A stretch of 64,000 nt of DNA from Paenibacillus macerans (GCF_023715465.1 NZ_JAMBOE010000022.1:1-64000), one strand, 5' to 3'; counted from the stretch's first letter, positions 23,454-32,476 are shown. Translations and numbers: made by a program. Notes: generated from the sequence alone by a model not told the origin.

Positions 23454-24774
23454 TGGCACATGGACAACGCAAAACAAAGTATCTCCGGGGGTTTACATCA
23501 ATTTCAAATCGGCGGCTCGCCCGGTAGGCACGGTAGGCGAGCGCGGCGTGGCGGCTTTTCCGGCGTCACTGCCTTGGGGGCCAAGCGGAGTGATCAAGCT
23601 GGAGGCGGCGACTTTTCTGCAGAACGCCTTGAAGCTGCTCGGCTTTAATGCGGCTGACGCAAGAATCCGCCACATTGCAGCGGCGATGGCGCACGCCAGT
23701 CAGGTGCTGATCTATCGGCTGGGGGCCAAAAACGCCGTAAAGGCTACGGTCGCCATCGGCAATTTGACGGCCACCGCCAAATACGGCGGCTCGCGCGGCA
23801 ATGACCTGCAAATCGTCGTGCAGGCCAGCGTGGATCAACCGGACGCTTACGAAGTCCGCACGTTGCTGGAAGGCGAGGAAGTCGACGCCCAGATCGTCGG
23901 CTCAGCTGAGGCGCTCGTAAGTAACGACTTTGTCACGTTTGCGGGTAGCGGCGAATTGACCGAAACGGCGGGGACGGCACTGGCGGGAGGCAAGGAAGGC
24001 ACCGGCGGAAACGGCGACTGGACCGACGCTTTGGCGGCTTTGGAAGCGGAGGAGTTTGACGTGCTTGGCTTGCCGACCGACGATTCCGCGCTGAAGCAGT
24101 TGGCCGTGGCTTTTACTAAACGTCTGCGGGACGATGAAGGCAAGAAGTTCGTCACCGTCCTCTACAATTACCCGCAAGCGGACTACGAAGGGGTCATTAG
24201 CTTGAAGAACAGCGTGATCACTGCCGACGGGTTGACGGTAGAGCCGATTTCCCTGTTGTGGGAAATCGTCGCGATGGAAGCGGGAGCAGCTGTCAACGAA
24301 TCGCTCACCTATGCGGAGATTCCGAATGCGGTTGACGTAACGCCGAAACTGACATACAGCGAGACGATCAAGGCGTTGCAAAACGGCGAGTTGGTGCTTA
24401 CGGCAGCGAACGGCAAGGTGCAGATCCAGCAGGATATCAACACCTTCAAGACATTTACGCCCGAAAAGGCCAAGCATTTCAGCAAAAACCGCGTCGTGCG
24501 GGTATTGGACACGATCGCGCGGGACATTCAGCGTACTTTCGGTGCGAGTTATATCGGGAAAGTCGGAAATAATGCGGACGGCCGCAATTTGCTGAAAGGC
24601 GAGGTACTCAGCTATCTGGGAACGCTGCAGGGCATTGGAGCGATCCAGAATTTCAACGCGGAGACCGATCTGGAAGTGCTGCCGGGCATCGACGGGGACG
24701 CCGTTGTCATCAATCTGAACGTGCAGCCGGTGGATAGTATCGAAAAAATCTACATGACCGTCACGGTCAACTAA
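23446..24774 (+). CDS. xkdK: Contractile tail sheath protein
   Basis: The 442-residue protein has the Myoviridae sheath signature: N-terminal 'WTTQNKVSPGVYINFKS' with 'ARPVGTVGERGVAAFPASLPWG', a C-terminal 'RVLDTIARDIQRTFGASYIGKVGNN' and a closing beta-hairpin ending 'DSIEKIYMTVTVN'. Sheath subunits form the contractile outer tube that drives the inner tube through a cell envelope. Size and order (next to the tube gene) match XkdK of PBSX. A good aaggag-type site precedes ATG 23446. Confidence 0.95.
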   Translation: MANGTWTTQNKVSPGVYINFKSAARPVGTVGERGVAAFPASLPWGPSGVIKLEAATFLQNALKLLGFNAADARIRHIAAAMAHASQVLIYRLGAKNAVKATVAIGNLTATAKYGGSRGNDLQIVVQASVDQPDAYEVRTLLEGEEVDAQIVGSAEALVSNDFVTFAGSGELTETAGTALAGGKEGTGGNGDWTDALAALEAEEFDVLGLPTDDSALKQLAVAFTKRLRDDEGKKFVTVLYNYPQADYEGVISLKNSVITADGLTVEPISLLWEIVAMEAGAAVNESLTYAEIPNAVDVTPKLTYSETIKALQNGELVLTAANGKVQIQQDINTFKTFTPEKAKHFSKNRVVRVLDTIARDIQRTFGASYIGKVGNNADGRNLLKGEVLSYLGTLQGIGAIQNFNAETDLEVLPGIDGDAVVINLNVQPVDSIEKIYMTVTVN

Positions 24775-24787
24775 GGAGGACGAAAAC

Positions 24788-25264
24788 ATGGCAGGTTCTT
24801 TTTTTAATGTGAAAGATGCGATAAGCGGCAAACAGGCCAAGGCCTTCGTAAAAATCGGCGATCGGACGGAGGAACTGTTCTACGCTAAAACGTTGGAGTC
24901 GACGATCGAAAAATCGAAGGTAGACGTCCCGACACTGGGCAGAACGGGTACGCCGCAGCGGTCGGCTGGCTGGAAAGGTACAGGCACGCTGACGATTTAT
25001 TACGTCTCCTCCTTTTTCCGCAAGCTGATGGAGGACTACGTGAAGAACGGGAACGACTTCTGGTTCGATCTGATGATCACGAATGAGCAGCCGGGAAGCA
25101 GCACGGGCAAACAAACCGTGTTCCTGCGGAACTGCAACCTCGACAGCATCATCGCCGCCAAATTCGACGCGTCCAGCGAGGATATGCTTGAGGAAGAAAT
25201 TCCGTTTACCTTCGAGGATTATGACGTGATGGAATCCTTTAACGCGATTCAGCCGACCAACTAA
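24788..25264 (+). CDS. xkdM: Tail tube protein
   Basis: A 158-residue protein starting MAGSFFNVKDAISGKQAKAF, matching the XkdM tube subunit. Key features are GRTGTPQRSAGWKGTGTLTI near residues 50-70 and EIPFTFEDYDVMESF near the end. It polymerises into the rigid inner tube inside the sheath. aggagga lies 5 bases upstream of the start, 13 bases after the sheath gene. Confidence 0.93.
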   Translation: MAGSFFNVKDAISGKQAKAFVKIGDRTEELFYAKTLESTIEKSKVDVPTLGRTGTPQRSAGWKGTGTLTIYYVSSFFRKLMEDYVKNGNDFWFDLMITNEQPGSSTGKQTVFLRNCNLDSIIAAKFDASSEDMLEEEIPFTFEDYDVMESFNAIQPTN

Positions 25265-25310
25265 CGATTCTTTAACGGAAAAATAAAACCATTCAGGAGG
25301 AGATTCACGA

Positions 25311-25730
25311 ATGAGCTCTTTATCTGCTTTTTTTGCGCAAAATGCCACTGCCGGACTGGTGGAGGAAGTCATCGTTTCCGAACGTTTTAAGGATGAGGAG
25401 GGCCAGTCGATCCCGTGGCGCCTGCGCAGCATGACCGAGGACGAGAACGAAGCGATCCGCAAGTCCTGCCAGCGTAAGGTGAAGGACAAGGGGATGGTCA
25501 GCTACGAGACCAACACCGACGAGTATTTGGCTAAACTGGCGGTTGCCAGCGTCGTGTTCCCGGATTTGAAAAACGCCGAGCTTCAGCAGTCCTATCAGGT
25601 GATGGGCGCGGATCAATGCCTGCGGAAAATGCTGCTCCCCGGAGAATATGCCACGCTCGTGCAGAAGGTCCAGGAGATCAATGGCTTCGACAAGAGCATC
25701 AACGAACTGGCGGATGAAGTAAAAAACTGA
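25311..25730 (+). CDS. xkdN: Tail assembly chaperone, short form
   Basis: The 139-residue XkdN-like protein (IPWRLRSMTEDENEAIRKSC near residues 38-57) is the zero-frame product, comparable to lambda gpG. It ends at TGA 25728-25730 directly after a slippery sequence. It is thought to bind the tape-measure protein during tail assembly. aggagg precedes ATG 25311. Confidence 0.88.
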   Translation: MSSLSAFFAQNATAGLVEEVIVSERFKDEEGQSIPWRLRSMTEDENEAIRKSCQRKVKDKGMVSYETNTDEYLAKLAVASVVFPDLKNAELQQSYQVMGADQCLRKMLLPGEYATLVQKVQEINGFDKSINELADEVKN

Positions 25731-25894
25731 TCGATGAGGGCGACGGCGAAACGGTCTGCGCCCTCTTCGCCCTCAACCGCTTCCACTTGATGCCGTGGGA
25801 GTTCGCCGCGTTGGGCGCAAAGCAAAAGGCAGCGCTCATCGCGATGATCCAAGAGATCATCAGGAACGAGAAAAAAGCGGCGAAGAAAAAGTGA
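25311..25894 (+). CDS. Tail assembly chaperone, -1 frameshift product (G-GT type)
   Basis: The zero frame reads gta aaa aac tga, a canonical A-AAA-AAC slippery heptamer (25721-25727) directly before the stop. Slipping by -1 gives LIDEGDGETVCALFALNRFH and continues to tga at 25892-25894, yielding a fusion of about 194 residues. A hairpin starts 9 bases downstream: gagggcg (25736-25742) pairs perfectly with cgccctc (25759-25765). This mirrors lambda G/GT, where a minor frameshift product recruits the tube protein to the tape measure. The extension ends in a lysine-rich tail (RNEKKAAKKK). Confidence 0.85.
25721..25765 (+). promoter_or_regulatory. Programmed -1 ribosomal frameshift signal
   Basis: Slippery heptamer A-AAA-AAC in correct phase (25721-25727), zero-frame stop at once after it, 8-base spacer, then a perfect 7-bp GC-rich stem (25736-25742 with 25759-25765, 16-base loop). 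All three elements of a bacterial frameshift site are present, and the -1 frame stays open for 55 codons. Confidence 0.87.
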
Positions 25895-25922
25895 ACATTC
25901 TGCCTGGAAAGAAGGTGAAGCC

Positions 25923-28001
25923 ATGGCAAGTGCAGATTCGATGATAGTAGTGTACGACAGAATGAGGAATCTGCTTCCTCAAGTCATCCAGCCTGCCGAG
26001 CAATCGGTTGTCGTCTGGGAGGCCTCCGCGCGAGCGATGAACGACAACGTTAATGTGATGCTGCAGTTCTTACAGACCCTCCAGCAAATTATATCTAGCG
26101 AATTGCAGGCGCATCGGGAAGCGATGCAGGCCACGCAAGCGCAGGAGGAATTTAATCAGGAGCTGGACGAGTCCGCCAAGAAGGGGAACAAGCTTGTTGA
26201 AGCTTTTAAAAAGATGGACCTGAGTAAGATCGCGGAGACGGGCAAACAGTTCCTCGGCAAGATCTTAAGCGATGGTGCCCAGCAGCAAGAGGCGCTGAAT
26301 CAGATATCTTTTCGCGCCGGCAGTCCGGGGGCGGGGCAGCAGGTTTTTGACCAGACGGCCGCACAGGCTCTACAGTACGGACAAAATGTAGACACCGCCC
26401 TGGTGGGCACACAGAAGTTTATGTCGATAACGACCGATCCCAGTCAACTCGCCGAGCTGAATATGCTGGCGATGCGGCTTGAGCAGCTTAACCCCGGGCA
26501 AGGGCTGGAAGGAGCCGCCGATGCGCTTTCGCAAGTGTTGTCCGGAAGTACGGAAGGCTTAGGCTCTTATGATATTTCAGCCGGCACGATCGATAACAGC
26601 GGTCTCCAATCGGCGGGGCAGCAGGGCAACGTAGACGGCGTCATCGCTGCGATGGACCAATTGCTTAATAAACAGCGGATGACGCAGGCGGCTTTTGAAA
26701 CGATGATGGACTCGCCGTCCGTGAAATGGAAGCGGGTGGTAGATACCCTTAATTTCCAATTTGCCTCGGTAGGCCGAGACGGAGCGAATGCACTGGGTCC
26801 GATGTTTGACGCTATACTCGAAGTATTAAACAGCGACGCATTTAATAACTTTATCAGCGGCTTGGGAGCAGGGCTGAGTATCGTAGGCACTTTTATAAGC
26901 GACGTGGTCCAGGGAATGGCTGCATTTTTCGGGATGGCAACCTCAAACGAATCTTCCGTCAACATGATGCTGCTCGGAATCGGAGCAGCGTTGGCCTTAA
27001 TGGGGATCCTGCTCTGGGCGATGATCGCGCCGATCGTAGCCCAGGGCATTGCTTGGCTTGGCGCCCTCTTGCCAGTTTTGCTGATTATCGGAGTGATCGG
27101 ACTGCTCGTAGCCATCCTGATGAAATTTGGGGTTTCCGCCCAGGAGATCGTCGGTTTTGTGGTCGGGCTGTTCTATGGCTTGTTTGCCGTGATATATAAC
27201 GTTGTCGCTATGGTCTACAATGTGTTCAGCAGCTTTGTGGAATTTTTGCTTAATTTGTTTTTCAATCCGGTCTATGCCATCAAAAAGTTGTTTTACGACC
27301 TGATGATGACGTTCGGCGGATATATGTACAATATGCTTCGCTTTGGAGAAGACTTTGTTGAAGGTTTTCTTAACTCTTTTAAAGGTATAAAAGGCCTGGT
27401 AAATACCGTGATAAAAGCGTTTAATGCGGTGAGCGGAAAAAATGTCGGGATGATAGAGGATTGGAATCTGCATTTCGTTAGCGACACGATTAAAAGCACA
27501 ATGGACAGTATGCCAGTCCCAGAAAAACCGGATGATGTGTTTAGTCTCGGCAAAATGGAATACAAGGACGTCACTGCCACTGCTAGTCAAGGTAATAAGA
27601 ACGGAGTAGCGGCGTTCGATAATGCTGCAAATAAGCTGAACTCCTTCGGTTCCGGTTTTGGGAAGGACAAGTCCAACGACCAGCTCATGGATTCCTTGAG
27701 CGCTTCCGGAGCGGCACCGAGCACGAGCGGCGCGAACCTGGGCAGTATCGGCTCCGTAGGGAACGTCGGCAGCGTGGATCGCATTAATGAAACCGTAGAT
27801 ATTTCCTCGGAGGATTTAAAAATGATGCGTGAGCTGGCCGAGCTGAAAAATATCCAAAATTTCGTTACCTTGCAGCCGTCGATCAGCTTCGGCGATACCC
27901 ATGTCCGTCAGCAGAGCGACATCAATACAATCATTGCGCATATCACGGAAAAATTAGAACAGGATATCGTCACCTCGGCGGATGCTGTCTATGGTTGGTA
28001 G
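25923..28001 (+). CDS. xkdO: Tail tape-measure protein
   Basis: The 692-residue protein follows the tail chaperone, the fixed position for tape-measure genes. The first 300 residues are helical and glutamine-rich; about residues 310-480 contain hydrophobic segments (MMLLGIGAALALMGILLWAM, LLPVLLIIGVIGLLVAILMK) as in membrane-interacting tape measures. The end is Ser/Gly-rich, then LKMMRELAELKNIQNFVTLQ. At about 0.15 nm per residue the tail would be near 100 nm. No lytic transglycosylase domain is obvious. It is shorter than XkdO of PBSX (about 1,300 residues), which implies a shorter tail. ATG 25923 follows aaggtgaag. Confidence 0.88.
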   Translation: MASADSMIVVYDRMRNLLPQVIQPAEQSVVVWEASARAMNDNVNVMLQFLQTLQQIISSELQAHREAMQATQAQEEFNQELDESAKKGNKLVEAFKKMDLSKIAETGKQFLGKILSDGAQQQEALNQISFRAGSPGAGQQVFDQTAAQALQYGQNVDTALVGTQKFMSITTDPSQLAELNMLAMRLEQLNPGQGLEGAADALSQVLSGSTEGLGSYDISAGTIDNSGLQSAGQQGNVDGVIAAMDQLLNKQRMTQAAFETMMDSPSVKWKRVVDTLNFQFASVGRDGANALGPMFDAILEVLNSDAFNNFISGLGAGLSIVGTFISDVVQGMAAFFGMATSNESSVNMMLLGIGAALALMGILLWAMIAPIVAQGIAWLGALLPVLLIIGVIGLLVAILMKFGVSAQEIVGFVVGLFYGLFAVIYNVVAMVYNVFSSFVEFLLNLFFNPVYAIKKLFYDLMMTFGGYMYNMLRFGEDFVEGFLNSFKGIKGLVNTVIKAFNAVSGKNVGMIEDWNLHFVSDTIKSTMDSMPVPEKPDDVFSLGKMEYKDVTATASQGNKNGVAAFDNAANKLNSFGSGFGKDKSNDQLMDSLSASGAAPSTSGANLGSIGSVGNVGSVDRINETVDISSEDLKMMRELAELKNIQNFVTLQPSISFGDTHVRQQSDINTIIAHITEKLEQDIVTSADAVYGW

Positions 28002-28013
28002 GAGGGACGGGTT

Positions 28014-28679
28014 GTGCGAGTATATGGCGTTGAGTTGAGTTTTAACAGAAGGGCCGAGGTACTAAAGCTGCCGATCAACCCTTCCGAAATAAAAGTCAGT
28101 GAGTCCGGTCAAGGCAGTTCGTATGATGTGGCCGGGCTGGGACAGATTAATGTGATCAAGGATCGGAATCTGACGGAATACAGCTTCAGCGGCTTGTTTC
28201 CGGCCCAATGGTATAAGTTTGTGACGACGGATGATCTGTTGCACCCGGTTGAGTATATCAAGATGATCGAGAAGTGGATGGCCTCCAAGCAGCCAATCCG
28301 GTTTATTTTTACCTCTGATACGTACGATATCAACACCTTGGCGAGTATCGAGTCCTTCACCTGGAAAGAGGTGGCTGGTAGCGGCGGAGACATTGAATAC
28401 GATATCCAGTTTAAAAAATACGTTTTTTACGCCGCCCAGAAAATTACCCGGGAGACCACCAACGGGGGCGGTCAGGTGAAAAAGAAAACGGCCAAACCCC
28501 GGCCCAATGATAAGCAGCAACCGAAGACCTATACGATGGTTGCCGGCGACAGTCTTTGGAAGGTGGCTCAGATGAAGCTTGGTAATGGAGCCCGCTGGAA
28601 GGAAATCCAGAAGCTAAACGGAATTAAGGACTCCGACCTGAGGCGGCTGCCAGTAGGAAAGGTGCTGAAGCTGCCATGA
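28014..28679 (+). CDS. xkdP: Tail protein with LysM domain
   Basis: A 221-residue protein. The N-terminal 150 residues form a tail/baseplate hub-spike adaptor (VYGVELSFNRRAEVLKLPIN). The C-terminal LysM module (TYTMVAGDSLWKVAQMKLGN to GKVLKLP) may guide assembly at, or penetration of, peptidoglycan. The start is GTG 28014, preceded by ggagggacgg. Its stop overlaps the next start as atga. Confidence 0.92.
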   Translation: MRVYGVELSFNRRAEVLKLPINPSEIKVSESGQGSSYDVAGLGQINVIKDRNLTEYSFSGLFPAQWYKFVTTDDLLHPVEYIKMIEKWMASKQPIRFIFTSDTYDINTLASIESFTWKEVAGSGGDIEYDIQFKKYVFYAAQKITRETTNGGGQVKKKTAKPRPNDKQQPKTYTMVAGDSLWKVAQMKLGNGARWKEIQKLNGIKDSDLRRLPVGKVLKLP

Positions 28680-29662
28680 CCTTGGCTGTAAAAATCATCA
28701 ATCGGCAGGGGACCGGCAACGACGCCGAATGGGATGTTAGCGAAATCGTAAGTGGCCTGTCCTGGAAGACATCCCGGATCGGCAAGGCGGGGAGCGTTTC
28801 TTTTACGCTGATTAAAGGTTCTCCTTTTCAAACCTCTAATTTTACGTACAACAATGGGGATATCGTGCGGGTCCGGGTAAATGACACGAATGTGTTCCAC
28901 GGCTACATTTTCAGCATTGATGAGGGCCGGGACGAAGCCGTCAAGATCACCGCGTACGATCAGATCAGGTATCTGATGAACACCGACACCTACGTATTTA
29001 CGGGCGTCACGGCGACGGAGGTTGTGCAGCGGATCGCCAAGGATTTCAACCTGAAGCTCGGGACTCTGGTAGATACCAGGTATAAGATCCCAACCATGCC
29101 TCCCGCAGACGGGCAAAAGCTTCTGGATATCATCGACAAGGCGATCACCTTGACCCTTCACCATACAGGCCGCGACTACTGCCTCTATGATGATTTTGGT
29201 GCGCTTTGTCTGCGCGGGGCGGACGATACTGAGCTGGATTTGATCATCGGCGACGACAGTCTGATGTACGACTATCAGGTCAAACGCTCGATCGACAGCG
29301 ATACGTACAACCAGATTAAGTTATACAGGGATAACAAGGAGACCGGCAGACGCGAGATTTACCTGGCTAAGGACAGCGTCAATATCAAGCGGTGGGGCTT
29401 GCTGCAGCTCTATCAGGCGGTGAATGAAAACTTCAACACGGCGCAGATCAGCGAGCTCCTGAACAACTTGGCCCAGCAGAAGAACCGTGTGGCTAAATCG
29501 CTTAAAGTAAACGCTCTGGGGGATATCCGCGTCCGGGCCGGCATGCGCGTCCGGATCGTCATATCGGAATACGGCGTTGATCAGGCGCTGTTGGTGGATG
29601 AGTGTTCTCACGACTTCGACGGGGCGGTGCATACGATGACACTTGATTTGAGGGTGGTGTGA
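28676..29662 (+). CDS. xkdQ: Baseplate hub protein (XkdQ/YqbQ family)
   Basis: A 328-residue protein with the late-control gpD/gp27-like hub fold. Examples are 'WDVSEIVSGLSWKTSRIGKAG' near residue 20, 'VRVRVNDTNVFHGYIFSID' near 65, 'TATEVVQRIAKDFNLK' near 112 and 'GMRVRIVISEYGVDQALLVDECSHDF' near the end. It forms the trimeric base on which tube and spike assemble. It overlaps xkdP by 4 bases and is followed directly by the next gene. Confidence 0.92.
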   Translation: MTLAVKIINRQGTGNDAEWDVSEIVSGLSWKTSRIGKAGSVSFTLIKGSPFQTSNFTYNNGDIVRVRVNDTNVFHGYIFSIDEGRDEAVKITAYDQIRYLMNTDTYVFTGVTATEVVQRIAKDFNLKLGTLVDTRYKIPTMPPADGQKLLDIIDKAITLTLHHTGRDYCLYDDFGALCLRGADDTELDLIIGDDSLMYDYQVKRSIDSDTYNQIKLYRDNKETGRREIYLAKDSVNIKRWGLLQLYQAVNENFNTAQISELLNNLAQQKNRVAKSLKVNALGDIRVRAGMRVRIVISEYGVDQALLVDECSHDFDGAVHTMTLDLRVV

Positions 29663-30136
29663 ATGGCGGATTTACTAGGTACATTGAAAAAAGCTGCAAC
29701 AGACGCCGTCCATGCCGGCAATCCTGTCGCAGTGCTGTTCGGCGAAATAAGCAAGGTGAATCCGCTGGAGATAATCGTGGATCGACGGTTTACGCTCACT
29801 GCGGATTTTTTGTATGTGACAGAACGCTTAACCCGATATGAAATCGATCTAAAACACAACCATACGTTTGACGGAGGGGTTACCCGCGATGCGTTGCCGG
29901 AAAAAGTCGATCTCCAGCATAACCACACATTTGATGGCGGAGTTACCGGCGACGCGCTGCTGGACAAACTCGATTTAAAACACAACCACGCGTACAACGG
30001 TGGAATAACGGGGGACGCTTTGCCGGGAAAAATTGTGATCCGCGAAGGGCTGCAAGCCGGTGATGCGGTTCTTTTGCTGAGAGTACAAGGCGGTCAAAAA
30101 TATGTCGTATGGGATAGGGTGGTGAGCGGATCATGA
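29663..30136 (+). CDS. xkdR: DUF2577 baseplate protein with tripled internal repeat
   Basis: The 157-residue protein matches XkdR/DUF2577, normally about 100 residues with one His-Asn-His segment. Here a 21-residue unit (core HNHTFDGGVTxDAL) occurs three times in tandem from codon 62 (29846-30034), with conservative changes such as HNHAYNGGITGDAL. The flanks (ADLLGTLKKAATDAVHAGNP and IVIREGLQAGDAVLLLRVQG) are normal for the family. DUF2577 is thought to form part of the baseplate spike. The repeats probably add a stack of metal-binding turns or length. It overlaps the next gene by 4 bases. Confidence 0.85.
   Translation: MADLLGTLKKAATDAVHAGNPVAVLFGEISKVNPLEIIVDRRFTLTADFLYVTERLTRYEIDLKHNHTFDGGVTRDALPEKVDLQHNHTFDGGVTGDALLDKLDLKHNHAYNGGITGDALPGKIVIREGLQAGDAVLLLRVQGGQKYVVWDRVVSGS
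29846..30034 (+). repeat. Three tandem 63-bp coding repeats in xkdR
   Basis: Units begin at 29846, 29909 and 29972. Each encodes DLxHNH(T/A)(F/Y)(D/N)GG(V/I)T plus a DAL segment. DNA identity is clearly lower than protein identity, so the expansion is old or under selection. Confidence 0.9.
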
Positions 30137-30537
30137 TACCGGAAACAGACGAGAATCTGTTGAACGTGCCGTTAGTGGACCAGCCCATGCCGTCCCTGAC
30201 TTGGCAAATTGATTTGGACAGGGGACGCATCGCCGGGAAGACGGACGGCTTGGACGCTATCAAACAGGCGGTGTTCAAGGTTTTCCAGACGGAACGCTTT
30301 TGGTATGACATCTATTCATTCAATTATGGCCACGAATTAACGCTGCTGCTCGGCAGTAGCCCAGTATTTGCCCGGTCCGAGGCGAACCGGATGATTCAGG
30401 AGGCATTATTGCCTGATGACCGGATCGACTCGGTGGAAAATCTGGAGGTTGAAGTAGATGGCGATCAACTCATCATCCGTTTTACCGTGGTGACAGCGTA
30501 CGGCAGTTTTGGGCAGGAGGTGAGACGTAGTGTATGA
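30133..30537 (+). CDS. xkdS: Baseplate protein, DUF2634 (XkdS, gp25-like)
   Basis: A 134-residue protein with the gp25/XkdS pattern: TWQIDLDRGRIAGKTDGLDA, then VFKVFQTERFWYDIYSFNYG, then the conserved arginine-rich end. It forms the sheath-initiating ring of the baseplate. The start overlaps xkdR by 4 bases; the stop overlaps xkdT by 8 bases. Confidence 0.93.
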   Translation: MIPETDENLLNVPLVDQPMPSLTWQIDLDRGRIAGKTDGLDAIKQAVFKVFQTERFWYDIYSFNYGHELTLLLGSSPVFARSEANRMIQEALLPDDRIDSVENLEVEVDGDQLIIRFTVVTAYGSFGQEVRRSV

Positions 30538-31609
30538 ACACATGACTTTTGATTTTATATTGCAGCGGATGCTCTCCCGGGTACCGGATACAATCGACAA
30601 AAGGGAGGGCAGCGTTATTTATGACGCATGCGCGCCGGCCGCAGCCGAGCTGGCCCAGATGTACATTGAATTGGACGTTAACTACAATCTTTCGTTCGTG
30701 GACACGGCCAGCGGCGAATATCTGAGCCGGAAAACGGCTGAGTTCGGGGTTAACCGCATACCGGCGACGCCGGCAGAGCGAAAAGGGGTGTTTCACAACT
30801 CAGCCAATGAACTCATGGATGTACCGCTGGGCATACGGTTTGCGATTGCCGATTTGGCCTTTGTGGTCAAAGAGAAGATCAGCACAGGCATATATAAAAT
30901 GTCCTGCGAGACACCTGGCACGATCGGTAATACGCAGTTCGGCACGCTCCTGCCGATCGACTATGTGGCCAACCTGACCCGGGCCGTGTTGGCTGAAGTG
31001 CTGGTGCCGGGGGAAGACGAGGAGCCGGACGATGTACTTCGGGAACGGTTTTATGAGACCGTCAACGAACCGGCCTTTGGCGGCAATGTCGCCGATTACA
31101 AACAGCGGATCAATCGTATCCCGGGCGTTGGTGCGACCAAGGTTTACCCGGTCTGGCAGGGCGGAGGGACCGTTAAGTGCACCATTATTGCCGCAGACTG
31201 GACGCCCCCGTCGCAGGCACTGGTCGATGAGGTGCAAACAATCATCGACCCCACGGTCAATAGCGGTCAGGGATTTGGTCAGGCACCGATCGACCATAAA
31301 GTGACCATTGCCGGAGTGACGGGCCTCGCGATCAATGTAGAGACGACGCTGACACTTTCGGCAGGTATGACGCCCGGTCAGGTGCAGGCAGACGTGGAGG
31401 CAGTGATTGCGTCTTACCTGCTGGAGCTCCGGAAGGATTGGGCCAATCAGCAGCAGCTCATCGTCCGGACCGCGCAGATCGATGCGCGAATCCTAACCGT
31501 GAACGGCGTCGATGATGTGACCGGGACCACCGTTAATGGATCGGCAGCCAACTTAACGCTGGAGGCCGACGTGGTGCCGCAGCCGGGGACGGTGACCATC
31601 CGTGTCTGA
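30530..31609 (+). CDS. xkdT: Baseplate J/gp47 family protein
   Basis: A 359-residue protein with the baseplate-wedge signature: ILQRMLSRVPDTIDKREGSV at the start, EPAFGGNVADYKQRINRIPG near residue 185, and DEVQTIIDPTVNSGQGFGQA near 235. It joins the hub to tail fibres. GTG 30530 lies inside the end of the previous gene, and its own stop overlaps the next start by 8 bases. Confidence 0.95.
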   Translation: MYEHMTFDFILQRMLSRVPDTIDKREGSVIYDACAPAAAELAQMYIELDVNYNLSFVDTASGEYLSRKTAEFGVNRIPATPAERKGVFHNSANELMDVPLGIRFAIADLAFVVKEKISTGIYKMSCETPGTIGNTQFGTLLPIDYVANLTRAVLAEVLVPGEDEEPDDVLRERFYETVNEPAFGGNVADYKQRINRIPGVGATKVYPVWQGGGTVKCTIIAADWTPPSQALVDEVQTIIDPTVNSGQGFGQAPIDHKVTIAGVTGLAINVETTLTLSAGMTPGQVQADVEAVIASYLLELRKDWANQQQLIVRTAQIDARILTVNGVDDVTGTTVNGSAANLTLEADVVPQPGTVTIRV

Positions 31610-32192
31610 TGATCGCATTTTGATCCATCTGCCGGCCTTTTACGGCAGCATTGAAGATTTTATCCAGCTGGCCGAAACGGAGACCATAGAGCTGGATTTG
31701 GCTCAGGGAGCCATCGGCCAGCTTTTTGATGATCAGTTTGTTGAGACGTCCGGGCTGCAGTCCATCAAACGGCGCGAGCAGATGCTTGGCATCCAGGCGG
31801 ACCCCACGAAGGAAACGCTGGAGTTCCGCCGGCGCCGCATTCTTAACCGCTACCAGACCAAGCCTCCGTTTACCGCCAGATATTTGCAGCGGCAGCTCGA
31901 CACGCTGGTTGGCAAAGGGATGACGATCGTGTCGGTGGACTATGCCAATCGGGTTTTGACGGTGACGGCCACTGTCGACAACGCGAGTGTGTTCAAAGAG
32001 GTTTTGTATACGATTGAGACCACCAAGCCGGCCAATATGGTCTATCAGCAAAAAACGGCTCTTGAAGATGTGATCGGGCTTGAAGAGCATATCAGCATGA
32101 GAGAAATGACATGGAATTATAGGTTGGACGAATCATGGAAACTCGGAGAAAAACCGTTTGTATCTTTCGGACCGGAGGTGCCGATTAAATGA
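31602..32192 (+). CDS. xkdU: Phage tail protein, XkdU/YmfQ-like (DUF2313)
   Basis: A 196-residue protein: LPAFYGSIEDFIQLAETETI at the start, then LDLAQGAIGQLFDDQFVETS and the conserved LEFRRRRILNRYQTKPPFT. It is a baseplate-wedge or fibre-attachment component. GTG 31602 overlaps xkdT by 8 bases; the stop overlaps the next start by 4. Confidence 0.9.
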   Translation: MSDDRILIHLPAFYGSIEDFIQLAETETIELDLAQGAIGQLFDDQFVETSGLQSIKRREQMLGIQADPTKETLEFRRRRILNRYQTKPPFTARYLQRQLDTLVGKGMTIVSVDYANRVLTVTATVDNASVFKEVLYTIETTKPANMVYQQKTALEDVIGLEEHISMREMTWNYRLDESWKLGEKPFVSFGPEVPIK

Positions 32193-32473
32193 TAGCTTCA
32201 AATTTACTTCACGATGTTACCGATTATGTAAATGGCCGGGTAGCCAAAGTGGTCATCAACAATTCCTATACCATCACCGATTTTGAGGTCAAGACGGTGA
32301 ACGAAAAAGTCTTAATCCTCAATTATATTGTTCCGGTCTCTGAGGTATCCCTGATTACATTAGTGGAACTTAAGGATGCAGCGGATAATGTTTTGAGTAG
32401 CAATGCTGTCAACGTGCCGATTACGGCGGACCATTTGATGCTGCAAACTATTGAGATTAAGGAGGGGAATTAA
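32189..32473 (+). CDS. Small tail-fibre region protein
   Basis: A 94-residue beta-rich protein (LLHDVTDYVNGRVAKVVINN) found between xkdU and the fibre gene in Paenibacillus-type elements. It is often mislabelled 'ketopantoate hydroxymethyltransferase' in databases, as I recall; nothing in it supports that enzyme. It is probably a structural adaptor. It overlaps xkdU by 4 bases. Confidence 0.75.
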   Translation: MIASNLLHDVTDYVNGRVAKVVINNSYTITDFEVKTVNEKVLILNYIVPVSEVSLITLVELKDAADNVLSSNAVNVPITADHLMLQTIEIKEGN

Positions 32474-32476
32474 GCG

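Noticed and set aside
32189-32473. Ketopantoate hydroxymethyltransferase
   Set aside because: A 94-residue tail-cluster protein cannot be PanB; no barrel or active-site residues are present.
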